Shown: positions 1 through 7,644 of the stretch, in pieces | How positions within the stretch are numbered: position 1 is the stretch's first letter | Layout: each line of letters starts with the position of its first letter | NCBI GenBank assembly: GCA_015231885.1 | Contig: JADGAT010000045.1 | Location: forward strand, 1-36,578 | From: SAR324 cluster bacterium | Lineage (GTDB): Bacteria > SAR324 > NAC60-12 | Length of the DNA stretch: 36,578 nucleotides | Direction: 5' to 3' | Made by a program: the position numbers and the translations under genes | The notes under the pieces: generated by a model | The model's input: only the letters and a program-made list of their open reading frames with translations | The model's database searches: none | What the model was told of the DNA's origin: nothing

Positions 1-48
1 TCCTGACCAGTGCTTTGCAGGCACATCTTCTTCAGACTGAGGCTCCAT
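1..48 (-). CDS. N-terminal fragment of an unidentified protein (runs off left edge)
   Basis: Sixteen codons are visible, starting ATG GAG CCT CAG and reading MEPQSEEDVPAKHWSG, open to the window edge. The ATG lies 2 nt after a TAA (51-53) that closes the alternative frame of the upstream gene, so the two could be translationally coupled. The only ribosome-binding-like bases are AAGG directly before the ATG, which is too close to be convincing. Its place after fliL suggests a flagellar gene, but the 16 residues match no flagellar N-terminus I recognise. Low confidence. Confidence 0.3.
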   Translation of the reverse strand, partial: MEPQSEEDVPAKHWSG

Positions 49-96
49 CCTTATTGCCACAGCCCAGACGAAATCAGATTGCTGAGATTGCCTAAT

Positions 97-474
97 TCAA
101 CACCCCCTCGAACGGTTACCATCTGTTTTGGTGTTCCTCTCTTTCTGAGAAATGCCTGAAGGGTAGGGTTTTTGATCATCATCATTTTTAAAGGACAAGG
201 ACGGCATTCCAAAAAAAGGTAAAAGAATCTGTGACACTTTAAAAATATCTGAAAATGAAAGGACAAGTGTGTCGTTGTCATTCAGGCTCTCAAGAGGAGT
301 TTCTTGTGCAGCAGATTTTTCATCTTCCAAAAATTCAAATGCTCTCTGCCCTAAACGGATGTAAATGTCATCGGAACGGCTGGAATCAAAGGAATAAGGC
401 AAAGCTTCTGGGGATACTGCGATAAAGAGCGTCAAAAAGAAAAAAACGAAATAAAACAACCTTTTGTTTATCAT
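97..474 (-). CDS. Small secreted protein downstream of fliL, probably frameshifted near its 3' end
   Basis: The start is placed at 474, an internal ATG of a longer open frame, because GGGGAG lies just upstream and the protein then opens with a standard signal peptide (MINKRLFYFVFFFLTLFIAV). The mature part has an acidic middle and a hydrophobic patch (FKVSQILLPFFGMPSLSF). After the GATGATGATC run near 174-186 the residues become unnatural (SQKERNTKTDGNRSRGC, with AGG codons). The neighbouring frame instead reads naturally (PTLQAFLRKRGTPKQMVTV and on) to a TAA at 51-53, so a one-base frameshift or sequencing error is likely. It sits 58 bp after fliL on the same strand, so a flagellar role is possible, but I do not recognise the family. 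Confidence 0.55.
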   Translation of the reverse strand: MINKRLFYFVFFFLTLFIAVSPEALPYSFDSSRSDDIYIRLGQRAFEFLEDEKSAAQETPLESLNDNDTLVLSFSDIFKVSQILLPFFGMPSLSFKNDDDQKPYPSGISQKERNTKTDGNRSRGC

Positions 475-532
475 ACTTCTCCCCTCTGGCTGCTTTGGTC
501 CGTTACCTTGAACAAGGTTCCGTATGTCGAAT

Positions 533-1033
533 TTACTGTACATAAAATTCTTCAAACAACACCCTTTTAATAGGTTCAGGATCTTCCCATTCCGGTTTTC
601 TAGGAAACAGCTTATTTATCTCTGTGATCAATTTTTGTTTCAGAGCGTTTTTTTGTGCAGGATTCTTTGTATCTTCCACCGTCATGTTCTGAAGCTCGGC
701 CAACACAATATCTTTTATCAGAGCAAGGCGAATGGCTAGATATTCCATGGCCGCTACCTCACTCAGCATAAGCGTCATACTTGTTTTCAAATAGCGTCGT
801 CCATCCTTGAGGTTGGCAATATAAGTTCCTAACGGCAAAAATTGAGGTTCTGCCAGAGGTTCTGCAAACGAGCTGACCTCTGTTATTTCTTCCACCTCCT
901 CTTCTTCGTCTCCCATGAAAAATAAGAAAAAAATTGCGGCTCCTGCCGCAATCAAAATAACAACAGCAACAATGATGATAATCAGTTTGCTTTTTCCCCC
1001 GCCTCCACCTTCACTGATTTCTTCTTCAGCCAT
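533..1033 (-). CDS. fliL: Flagellar basal body-associated protein FliL
   Basis: 166 residues. A short acidic/glycine-rich cytoplasmic N-terminus is followed by one membrane helix (about 16-40, KLIIIIVAVVILIAAGAAIFF), an acidic linker (GDEEEEVEEI) and a periplasmic domain with the FliL-like stretch RRYLKTSMTLML and the C-terminal signature KRVLFEEFYVQ. FliL is an inner-membrane protein that surrounds the stator units of the flagellar motor and affects torque or swarming. The length is normal for the family. AAAGG precedes the ATG. It is followed by a small secreted protein and then the window edge, so the rest of the flagellar operon probably continues to the left. A hairpin repeat lies upstream (1102-1262). 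Confidence 0.85.
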   Translation of the reverse strand: MAEEEISEGGGGGKSKLIIIIVAVVILIAAGAAIFFLFFMGDEEEEVEEITEVSSFAEPLAEPQFLPLGTYIANLKDGRRYLKTSMTLMLSEVAAMEYLAIRLALIKDIVLAELQNMTVEDTKNPAQKNALKQKLITEINKLFPRKPEWEDPEPIKRVLFEEFYVQ

Positions 1034-1101
1034 AACTACCTTTCTGACTTGAGAACATCATGAAGATCATCTGTGTTGTAGAGTCATATAGATCAGCACT
1101 A

Positions 1102-1262
1102 AGGGTTCTTGCAGAAATAACGTTGACAAAGATGAGGAAGTGTTTTTTCTTGGCTACAAGGCGTCTTCAATTGTGCATACTGTAGTATGTGCCTTTGAAG
1201 ACAACACCGTAGACGAGGAAAAAGACAAGTCATCTGTAAAGGTTATTTATGTACGAGCCCTT
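1102..1262. repeat. Family A hairpin repeat, copy 1 (161 bp, MITE-like)
   Basis: This segment recurs at 5453-5613 in the same orientation, the same length and with only a few substitutions. The whole unit is an imperfect inverted repeat. The ends (agggttcttgcagaaataac and the complement of gttatttatgtacgagccct) match, the inner arms pair (ctacaaggcgtcttcaa with ttgaagacaacaccgtag), and the apex is gcatactgtagtatgtgc. There is no ORF of its own. It lies between fliL and a pentapeptide gene. It is best described as a non-autonomous miniature element or structured intergenic repeat. Confidence 0.85.
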
Positions 1263-1306
1263 AGGTCAGGTATTTACTTATATATTACCATTTGTCAAAT
1301 ACTCAC

Positions 1307-1705
1307 TCAGAAGTCTGAAAAGTTGGCATTGTTCCATGTTGCTCCTCTGAGGTCTGCCCCGCGTAAATCAGCTTTTTTCAAAGAGCAATTGTTTAGACAG
1401 GCAAAGCTTAAATTGGCATTTCGCAGATTGGCACCATCAAGATTGCTTCCCTGCAAATTAGCCCACAATAAATCGGCTTCTTCCAAATGAGCAGATTGAA
1501 GATTAGTTTCCCGTAAATCCGCCTTTTCCAAAACGGCCGCTTCCATATTTGTCGCATTTAAATTGGCTTTTTTGAGATCGCTGCCCGACAGATCTAAGCC
1601 GCTTAAATTTTCATAACTGAAATCGGCAAGCTGCCCATTTTCTCCATCAGAAATTAACCATAGCTGATGGTTTTCTAATTTTTCTAAAATATTGAAATTA
1701 ACCAT
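1307..1705 (-). CDS. Pentapeptide repeat protein (paralogue 1)
   Basis: 132 residues. An N-terminal segment (KLENHQLWLISDGENGQLA) precedes about 17 pentapeptides of the A(D/N)LXX type (ADLRE, ANLQG, ANLRN, ADLRG). These should fold as a right-handed quadrilateral beta helix. Such proteins are usually cytosolic; functions are mostly unknown, although some mimic DNA and protect gyrase. A paralogue with the same N-terminal motif lies at 4125-4553, with the antiporter gene between them. No Shine-Dalgarno sequence is visible before the ATG, but the N-terminus aligns with the paralogue, which supports this start. No signal peptide. The specific role is not known. Confidence 0.85.
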   Translation of the reverse strand: MVNFNILEKLENHQLWLISDGENGQLADFSYENLSGLDLSGSDLKKANLNATNMEAAVLEKADLRETNLQSAHLEEADLLWANLQGSNLDGANLRNANLSFACLNNCSLKKADLRGADLRGATWNNANFSDF

Positions 1706-2078
1706 ATTTTTTTTATTTTTGTTAAATTTTCAGGTCATTTGATAATTCAGTTATCTCTTTAATTGGGTTATAGTATATTAATCTTACAATCCCTGTGCCT
1801 CTTTTTTAAATTTTTTCTTAGGGCGTCTTTATCATTGATATAATTAATGATAATGCAATTGATTAACAGAATATTCAATCATGATATTCACAATATAATT
1901 TATTTTATTTTAATATTATAGAAATATAATTTTAATATTATAGAAATATAATTTTTAGTGTTTTTAATATTATAAATTAGGAATGACCGAGTAGTTGGCT
2001 TTTCTTTTAATTCAACGAAGCACTTGGGTAATGATTCCTCGTAATTGAATACAGAATGAAAGGCTCCAGTTGATTTGA
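1706..2078. other. AT-rich intergenic region with a 22-bp tandem repeat
   Basis: The stretch between the antiporter stop and the pentapeptide gene has no convincing ORF. It contains two perfect copies of a 22-bp unit (tttaatattatagaaatataat) at 1909-1930 and 1931-1952, and a partial third at about 1963-1974. It could carry the promoter of the pentapeptide gene (an UP-like AT tract), but I cannot pick a convincing -35/-10 pair. Confidence 0.55.
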
Positions 2079-3872
2079 TCAGCCTGTTTGACTGACCAAA
2101 CTGATTAAGGTGACAGACGAATCTTGAATGGGCGAACTGTCTGCGGAAAATATAGTGAGGTGACCATTCTTATCAATCATGAACAATGGAATGGCAATCT
2201 CATAAAACTTTTGAAAGGCTGCATAGTCAAAATCTTCAGTGAGTGGTGTTTTTTTAATAATAGCTCCTGCATTAAACAGATTTATTAAGTCGTGATAGAT
2301 GATTTTCTCTCCAAATAATATCCGTCCTCTTAAATGAAGAGGTACCTCGCCTTGACGTGTTTTTTGTGGGTGGAACGGCGCCAGCTGGTATATTTCTTCC
2401 CGTCCAAAAACTTCAAGGAAATGCAAACAAGCCAGGGCATTGACATCGCTATTGGAAGTCATTGCAACCAAACGACCAATACCGCTCAAATCCAATTGCT
2501 CGCTACTGCCTTCAGAGAGGGCACTGCCATAATAAGCAGGCAGTCCTGCCATACGGGCACCGGAAATATTATCCCAATTGGAGTCAATCAGAAGTACTGT
2601 AAATTGTTCCTCTTGCAAGCATTTAGCAATCTCTCTAATCATAGGATGTGCTCCCACAAATAAAACACCTTCCGGTTGGGAGTCTGACAGTTGGAGCCAT
2701 CGAGCAATCCAAGGGGCGGTGAGTCCATAAACTGTGACGGTTCCCATAATGACCAGAAATGTAAGAGGCACCAGCTGATCAGCCTGCTGATACCCTACTC
2801 TTTCCAATCGTATTGCAAAAATAGAGGCAACAGCGGCAGCAACAATACCACGAGGGGCTAGACAAGCTAAGAATCCTCTCTCTTTCCAATTTAAAGAAGA
2901 TTGACGACTCACTGCAAGAAATGTTGATACAGGGCGGATAATGACAATCAACACCCCTAAAAATAGTATGCTTTCCATGCCCAGAACTTGAAAATGTTCT
3001 AAACGAACACGAGCAGCCAAAAGAATAAATAGACTAGAAATCAAGAGGACCTGCAGATTTTCTTTGAATTCGATAATATGCTTCATGCTGACCCACTTTT
3101 GATTGACCAGAATGATTCCCATCAGAGTAACTGTCAACAAACCGGATTCATGTTGAAACAGATTAGAAAGGGTGAATGTGGCAATCACAGTCATCAAGAC
3201 TACTGCATTCTGTAAGAAATCAGGTACCCAGTAGTTTTTGAAAAATAAAATAAGAAACCCTGCTCCTGCAAACCCCAGCAAGGTTCCAATCAACAAGGTC
3301 TTTAACAGTCCAAAAGCAGTCAACCAGGCTATTTGCTCTAAGGTACCAAGGACAAGTGCTTCAAATACCAGAACTGCTAAAACTGCTCCAACTGGATCGA
3401 TGGTAATGCCTTCCCACTTGATGATCGAACCCAACATCCCTTTCAACTGAATATGGCGCAGCATTGGCATAATCACAGTTGGTCCTGTCACAACCAGCAC
3501 AGATCCCAGTAACAAAGCAATTTGCCACGGTAATTCGAGCAAATAGATGGCTGCTATGGTAGTGAACAACCAAGTCAGGAGTGCTCCTATTGTCACTAAA
3601 CCCCAGACGATCCCACCTATTTTTTGAAACTCTGATAATTTGAGATTCATTCCGCCTTCAAACAGAATAATGGCCACAGCAATGGAAACTACAGGAAATA
3701 GTAGTTCTCCAAAAAGCAGGTCTGGATTCAGCCAGCCTGTGACAGGGCCTGCCAGGAAACCAAAGATTAGTAATAATAAAATGGAGGGTAATCGAAATCG
3801 CCAAGCTAACCATTGTGCCAGAGTTCCCAACGTAACGATTCCTGCTAAGCCAATTAGAAAATGTTCATTCAT
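2079..3872 (-). CDS. CPA1/NhaP-type cation:proton antiporter with C-terminal TrkA-N-like domain
   Basis: 597 residues. About 12-13 membrane helices fill residues 1-395. Antiporter hallmarks are FEGGMNLKLSEF (71-82), TGPTVIMPMLR (129-139) and KWEGITIDPVGA (152-163), whose acidic residues E154 and D159 are the likely ion-coupling site, and APRGIVAAAVASI in a late helix. From about 402 a soluble Rossmann-like domain (GVLFVGAHPMIREIAKCL) resembles TrkA-N/RCK regulatory domains, although the GxGxxG turn is degenerate (GAHPMI). The protein should exchange Na+ or K+ for H+ across the inner membrane, gated by the cytosolic domain; ion specificity cannot be read from sequence. The gene is flanked by pentapeptide genes. 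The Shine-Dalgarno is weak (TTAAGAA). Confidence 0.88.
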   Translation of the reverse strand: MNEHFLIGLAGIVTLGTLAQWLAWRFRLPSILLLLIFGFLAGPVTGWLNPDLLFGELLFPVVSIAVAIILFEGGMNLKLSEFQKIGGIVWGLVTIGALLTWLFTTIAAIYLLELPWQIALLLGSVLVVTGPTVIMPMLRHIQLKGMLGSIIKWEGITIDPVGAVLAVLVFEALVLGTLEQIAWLTAFGLLKTLLIGTLLGFAGAGFLILFFKNYWVPDFLQNAVVLMTVIATFTLSNLFQHESGLLTVTLMGIILVNQKWVSMKHIIEFKENLQVLLISSLFILLAARVRLEHFQVLGMESILFLGVLIVIIRPVSTFLAVSRQSSLNWKERGFLACLAPRGIVAAAVASIFAIRLERVGYQQADQLVPLTFLVIMGTVTVYGLTAPWIARWLQLSDSQPEGVLFVGAHPMIREIAKCLQEEQFTVLLIDSNWDNISGARMAGLPAYYGSALSEGSSEQLDLSGIGRLVAMTSNSDVNALACLHFLEVFGREEIYQLAPFHPQKTRQGEVPLHLRGRILFGEKIIYHDLINLFNAGAIIKKTPLTEDFDYAAFQKFYEIAIPLFMIDKNGHLTIFSADSSPIQDSSVTLISLVSQTG

Positions 3873-3915
3873 TTCTTAACTTGAGGTAATGGGAATGTTG
3901 TTTTTTATTTGCCAC

Positions 3916-4094
3916 TCAGGTTTTTTTAGATTCTCTTGTACAGTTGACAAGCCAGCGAAATAAAGCCAATTGTGAAGGTAAATCGATGAGGTATTCGGGA
4001 TGCCATTCGAGAGCCGACCCTGTTTGGTTGGCAGCAAACTTGGCCGGTTATAGGTAAAAACATGGTTCTTATCAGAAATAACTGCCACTATCAC
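3916..4094 (-). pseudogene. 3' remnant of a class I glutamine amidotransferase-like (peptidase C26) gene
   Basis: Two overlapping frames together read like the C-terminus of a gamma-glutamyl-GABA hydrolase-type amidotransferase. One frame gives VIVAVISDKNHVF. After a shift, the next gives ALEWHPEYLIDLPSQLALFR, ending in TGA at 3916-3918. EWHPE with following LFRWLV is the conserved catalytic His-Pro-Glu block of this family (usually QWHPE). No upstream domain with the catalytic cysteine is present, so this is a decayed fragment. Identification is by motif recall only. Confidence 0.42.
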
Positions 4095-4124
4095 TGTCTG
4101 GAAAAGACTTTACACAAATTCATA

Positions 4125-4553
4125 CTAATCAGCAACCTTTGTTTCTATTGACACTTTAACGCCCTTCAATTGCAAATTAGCCAACATGGCACCGTTAAGA
4201 TTAGCTCCATGTAAATTGGTGTTTTTCAAAGAACTGTGGTCCAAACAAACGTTGCTTAAATCGGCGTTGTACAGATTGACATTATCCAGATTACTTCCTT
4301 GCAAATTAGCTCCTCTTAAATTTACACCCTCCATGTTAGAACCGTTGAAACGGGCTTCACGCAAATCGGCATTTTTCAAAATGGCCGCTTCCATATTGAC
4401 CGCTTTAAAATTTGCTTTTTTAAGATTCGTATCGGTCAAGTCAATTCCTCTCAAATCACCGTAACTGAAATCAGCAGGGGTTCCTTTTTTCCCTCCAGAG
4501 GACAACCACATTTTATGGTCTTTTAACTTTTTTACAACGTTCACATTACACAT
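4125..4553 (-). CDS. Pentapeptide repeat protein (paralogue 2)
   Basis: 142 residues from the ATG at 4553, chosen over an upstream in-frame ATG (4589) because AAGGAG sits 7 nt before it and the resulting N-terminus (MCNVNVVKKLKDHKMWLSSG) aligns with paralogue 1. About 18 pentapeptide units follow (ANFKA, ADLRE, ANLQG, ADLSN, ANLNG), then a non-repetitive tail (KGVKVSIETKVAD). It is expected to be a cytosolic beta-helix protein of unknown function. The codons upstream of the true start fall in a fragment of a family B hairpin repeat (4577-4612), which again argues against the longer frame. Confidence 0.88.
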   Translation of the reverse strand: MCNVNVVKKLKDHKMWLSSGGKKGTPADFSYGDLRGIDLTDTNLKKANFKAVNMEAAILKNADLREARFNGSNMEGVNLRGANLQGSNLDNVNLYNADLSNVCLDHSSLKNTNLHGANLNGAMLANLQLKGVKVSIETKVAD

Positions 4554-4576
4554 ATCGGACTCCTTATTTTTAATTT

Positions 4577-4612
4577 TAGGAATGCTCAAACAATAACTTA
4601 GCCAATCTACTT
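4577..4612. repeat. Short fragment of family B hairpin repeat
   Basis: About 36 bp (taggaatgctcaaacaataa and on) match the complemented right end of the family B copy at 32785-32940 almost base for base. The rest of the element is not recognisable. It lies between the stop of the PRC-barrel gene (4669) and the Shine-Dalgarno of the pentapeptide gene, so again near a gene 3' end. Confidence 0.6.
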
Positions 4613-4668
4613 TGCTTCTTTAGCTTTGACACACAAGGCCTCTACTTCAGAAGATACGGGCTTTGTCC

Positions 4669-5397
4669 TCAATCATGATGAAATTTTTTTCCATAATACT
4701 TGTACAACGTGAGTTGATAGTCCCTAGTGATCAACTTTGATGGATCATACGTGGGTGCAGAATGAACAGCTTCTCTGGTCAAATTAATAGTGACTTGTTT
4801 ATCAGTCCAGGAAACCTGCCGAATCCATGTTGGCGCGATAAGCACTTTTTTTCCTGGCAGCCAGTTGCCCGTATTGATTTCAAGATAACGTATTTTCCAA
4901 TCAGGGTCTTCTACAATAAAATCTTCCACATGACCAATTTCTCCATCCTCAGCTTGAATGCGATATCCGATCACCTCGTTGCTGCTTCTAAGCTGTTGTT
5001 CTGGGGTATTGACATCCTCCTCGGAGACAGGAGGATGAATGAGGGGTGCTCCAAATATCGGATCAGCAGTCCAATCGGGCATCCATCCATAGTAATGGCT
5101 GTACTCCTGTTCGTGATGATGAGAAACCGGTAATACGGTATCTGGGGGTGGACTATGATTGATTTGCTCCCGAGTCTGATTCAACTCAAAGTATTCATTT
5201 GCGTCATCAATATCCTTGATTTCTGATGGGTTTACCAAAACATCATGCCCTATCGAACTTCTTGCGGAGTCTACAACAAAATAGCGTGCTGTCCAATGAT
5301 GATCATCAAAGTAGATTTGCTTCAATTTACCCATCTCTCCGTCAAGTGTATGCAGATGATATCCGGACAGTTTGGCTAGTTTTCTAGGATGATGCAT
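4669..5397 (-). CDS. Double PRC-barrel domain protein
   Basis: 242 residues, no signal peptide. Two PRC-barrel-like units are visible: residues 5-75 (LSGYHLHTLDGEMGKLKQIYFDDHHWTAR is typical of the first strands) and 140-210 (GYRIQAEDGEIGHVEDFIVE, then KIRYLEINTGNWLPGKKVLI). A His/Pro/Trp-rich linker (HHHEQEYSHYYGWMPDW) separates them. PRC barrels are small beta domains found in RimM, photosynthetic reaction centre H subunits and many stress-associated proteins; the tandem form is usually uncharacterised. The start is supported by AAAGGAG 7 nt upstream. It is probably transcribed alone, with a hairpin repeat upstream (5453-5613). It belongs with the other envelope/stress-type genes here. Confidence 0.82.
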   Translation of the reverse strand: MHHPRKLAKLSGYHLHTLDGEMGKLKQIYFDDHHWTARYFVVDSARSSIGHDVLVNPSEIKDIDDANEYFELNQTREQINHSPPPDTVLPVSHHHEQEYSHYYGWMPDWTADPIFGAPLIHPPVSEEDVNTPEQQLRSSNEVIGYRIQAEDGEIGHVEDFIVEDPDWKIRYLEINTGNWLPGKKVLIAPTWIRQVSWTDKQVTINLTREAVHSAPTYDPSKLITRDYQLTLYKYYGKKFHHD

Positions 5398-5452
5398 TGT
5401 CTGCTCCTTTCCTTGCTTACAAAAATTTTCTGGTTGATTAGGCTATCTCTTT

Positions 5453-5613
5453 AGGGTTCGTGCAGAAATAACGTTGACAAAGATGAGGAAGTATTTTTTC
5501 TTGGCTACAAGGCGTCTTCAATTGTGCATACTGGAGTATGTGCCTTTGAAGACAACACCGTAGACGAGGAAAAAGATAAGTCATCTGTAAAGGTTATTTC
5601 TGTACGAGCCCTT
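5453..5613. repeat. Family A hairpin repeat, copy 2 (161 bp, MITE-like)
   Basis: Near-identical to 1102-1262, in the same orientation and of the same length. Terminal inverted repeats are agggttcgtgcagaaataac and the complement of gttatttctgtacgagccct; the apex is gcatactggagtatgtgc. It lies between the PRC-barrel gene and the stop of the poly-Thr lipoprotein. The two copies differ at the apex without losing pairing of the arms. Confidence 0.85.
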
Positions 5614-5635
5614 ATCCTGTCAGCATCGAGTATAT

Positions 5636-6106
5636 TCAAATAGTGGTTGTAGTTGTCGTAGTGGTTGTAGTCGTGCTCTCGTTTTTCCAAGTGAGAGTAA
5701 TGGTTTCCTCCTCATGAGATGGTTGTTTCTGAAGTATTCCAGTAATTTCACTGATTTTTTCCTTTGCAGTCACCACTACTTTTATGTTGATGTGAATGGT
5801 TTCATCGTATGTGAATTCGCATGCGGCTAAATTGTTGCACTCATGCACCTGGTTTCCCTCACGATACCAGTCAATATCATCTGGTTTGATATTTCCTCCT
5901 ACGTGAACATAAATCGTTTCCCCTGGGGGGACAGTCTTCCCAGGCTCTGCATATAATTTTAACTTTGGGTCTTTGGCACCACAGCCAGAGAATCCCCCGA
6001 GTACAATTACTGTCAACAACAAAAAGGTTCCGAATGTTTTTGTCGTGACAATTTTCCGGCACACTGTTGTGAGTTTATGTATTAATTTGTCATTTTCGAC
6101 GATCAT
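5636..6106 (-). CDS. Lipoprotein with poly-threonine C-terminal tail
   Basis: 156 residues. A basic N-terminus and hydrophobic segment (FGTFLLLTVIVLGGFSG) run into a lipobox cysteine at 42, so the protein should be processed by signal peptidase II and lipid-anchored. The mature region (45-142) looks like one beta-sandwich (PGKTVPPGETIYVHVGG, ITLTW), with two cysteines in CNNLAACEF that could form a disulphide. The gene ends with eleven consecutive Thr codons (mixed ACT/ACC/ACA/ACG) and Ile before TGA, directly next to hairpin repeat copy 2. No strong Shine-Dalgarno is visible. It starts 29 bp after the BON gene on the same strand, so co-transcription is likely. Function unknown. Confidence 0.75.
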   Translation of the reverse strand: MIVENDKLIHKLTTVCRKIVTTKTFGTFLLLTVIVLGGFSGCGAKDPKLKLYAEPGKTVPPGETIYVHVGGNIKPDDIDWYREGNQVHECNNLAACEFTYDETIHINIKVVVTAKEKISEITGILQKQPSHEEETITLTWKNESTTTTTTTTTTTI

Positions 6107-6135
6107 CTTGTTTTTGATTTGGTTGATACGGTTTT

Positions 6136-7644
6136 TTATTTTTCCCGGACTTTGATCTTGTTGATAACACGCCAGGCACCACCTTCTAGGGCGTTATTTC
6201 CAGCAGCGTTGTAATCGCTCCACGAATTCACAACCCCCAGCAGAGTGGCCACACCATCTTCAACAAACACTTCAATTTGATCAGCATCTACAAAAGGACT
6301 CCACCACAATTCTTTTTTGATTTTCCGAAGGATTTCCACGTCTGTCATGGAATAGACCCTGGAAGGAGCCATATGCCATGGGTAACCGTAGTAAGGCCAT
6401 TGCGGGTAGAGATATGGATCGTAGTAGCTTGCTTCGGAAAAGTTGACATCAATGTGGTTGCGCACATGCTGAACCCCTCTGCTGCGGTATGCGATATCTT
6501 CGACCCTAGCTTTCTCAAAGTTGGAATCTACGGTTCCATACAGATGGACAGTTCCGCTGGCTACACCGATAATGATCTCGTAGGAGTTCACAAGCACATC
6601 GCTGGCCAGTGTCGTGCGGATGTTTTTGGAGATAGCAGCATCGCTGATGTTCTTAATGGGGCGGACCTTAATCAGGTTAGTGACGCCATTCACTCCTACG
6701 GTATTGTGGGCATCCTGCTCAGCCGACTGCTTGGCTTTTAGATTGTCGACCACACCCTTGAGTGTAATATAGCCGTTGGAAACCTCTGGTGTTATCTCGA
6801 ATAAATTCACACGAGGATCATAGAGTAATGCGTCCTGGAGTGCCTCTCGAATTTCTTTGTCAGAATAGATAACATATTCATTTGCCCTGATTTTTTCATT
6901 GTGAAGCGTCCAATCCACCTCAAGCTCTGAGGTATCCACTGACTTGACCCCACCAACAGAAGCGTCCCAGCGGGCAAGGCGTTTTTCAGCAGCACTGCCG
7001 ACCAGCCCCCTGAGCTCCACCTTGCCGTCGTTGACCTTGACATCGATCAGAGAGTGATCCACACGGATGTCCCAGCGCAAACGCTGTTCGGCCTCTGTCC
7101 TGATTTCCTCATCGGTACGGTTGTTCTTGAAGTTGATCTTGATCTTATTGTTGATTGCAGTAACCCCGGCAACGCCCTTGGCCACAGTTTCCGCAAGCAG
7201 TCTCTCCTGCCAGGAATCGACAACACCCCCCAGCACTACCAGACCATCCGCTTCGGCACTAACAGAAATTTCGTAGGACTCGGTAGCCGGATCGCGGAGC
7301 AGGGCATACTTGATATCTTGCTCGATGGTATCAGCAACGCTGTTTTTGGGTGGATCAAGTTCAAGCAGATTCACCACAGCCCGCACTCCCTTGACCACTT
7401 CTGCTACATTTGTGGCATGTTCTTTGGCCAAGATATTGTTAACCCGACCGCGCAGTGTCACGATCCCTTCTGTTGCCAATACGTCAATGTCGTTGGCTGG
7501 TACTTGGCTATGGTTCAGGTATTCAGTTTCCACCGCATTCATGATTTCCAGGTCGCTTAGCTCAGGATTTTCCTGGGCCAATACAGGATGGAATACCGTC
7601 AGGAGAAGAGAAAACAGGAATATAAAAATCGGGTTAAGTTTCAT
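6136..7644 (-). CDS. Periplasmic protein with six BON domains
   Basis: 502 residues. A signal peptide (MKLNPIFIFLFSLLLTVFHP, cut near VLAQ-EN) is followed by six BON repeats at about 29-97, 103-171, 176-245, 260-328, 333-401 and 433-500. Each has the pattern D-x-I-x(6)-L followed by V-x-x-G-x-V-x-L-x-G-x-V (for example GIVTLRGRV, GLVVLGGVV, GKVELRGLV). A Tyr/Pro/Trp-rich linker (405-425) precedes the last. BON domains bind lipid membranes and occur in OsmY and Kbp; OsmY, with two, is a periplasmic stress chaperone. Six is unusually many. AGGAGG lies 5 nt before the ATG. The gene looks richer in GC than its neighbours by eye, so it may be acquired. A lipoprotein gene follows at 29 bp. Confidence 0.9.
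   Translation of the reverse strand: MKLNPIFIFLFSLLLTVFHPVLAQENPELSDLEIMNAVETEYLNHSQVPANDIDVLATEGIVTLRGRVNNILAKEHATNVAEVVKGVRAVVNLLELDPPKNSVADTIEQDIKYALLRDPATESYEISVSAEADGLVVLGGVVDSWQERLLAETVAKGVAGVTAINNKIKINFKNNRTDEEIRTEAEQRLRWDIRVDHSLIDVKVNDGKVELRGLVGSAAEKRLARWDASVGGVKSVDTSELEVDWTLHNEKIRANEYVIYSDKEIREALQDALLYDPRVNLFEITPEVSNGYITLKGVVDNLKAKQSAEQDAHNTVGVNGVTNLIKVRPIKNISDAAISKNIRTTLASDVLVNSYEIIIGVASGTVHLYGTVDSNFEKARVEDIAYRSRGVQHVRNHIDVNFSEASYYDPYLYPQWPYYGYPWHMAPSRVYSMTDVEILRKIKKELWWSPFVDADQIEVFVEDGVATLLGVVNSWSDYNAAGNNALEGGAWRVINKIKVREK

Noticed and set aside
1140..1490. Plus-strand ORF of 116 codons
   Set aside because: It begins inside hairpin repeat copy 1 and then runs antisense to the pentapeptide gene; the Leu/Ala/Pro/Lys pattern is the complement of the repeat codons.
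5505..5690. Minus-strand ORF across family A copy 2
   Set aside because: Mostly repeat sequence and the out-of-frame end of the poly-Thr lipoprotein; no ribosome site.
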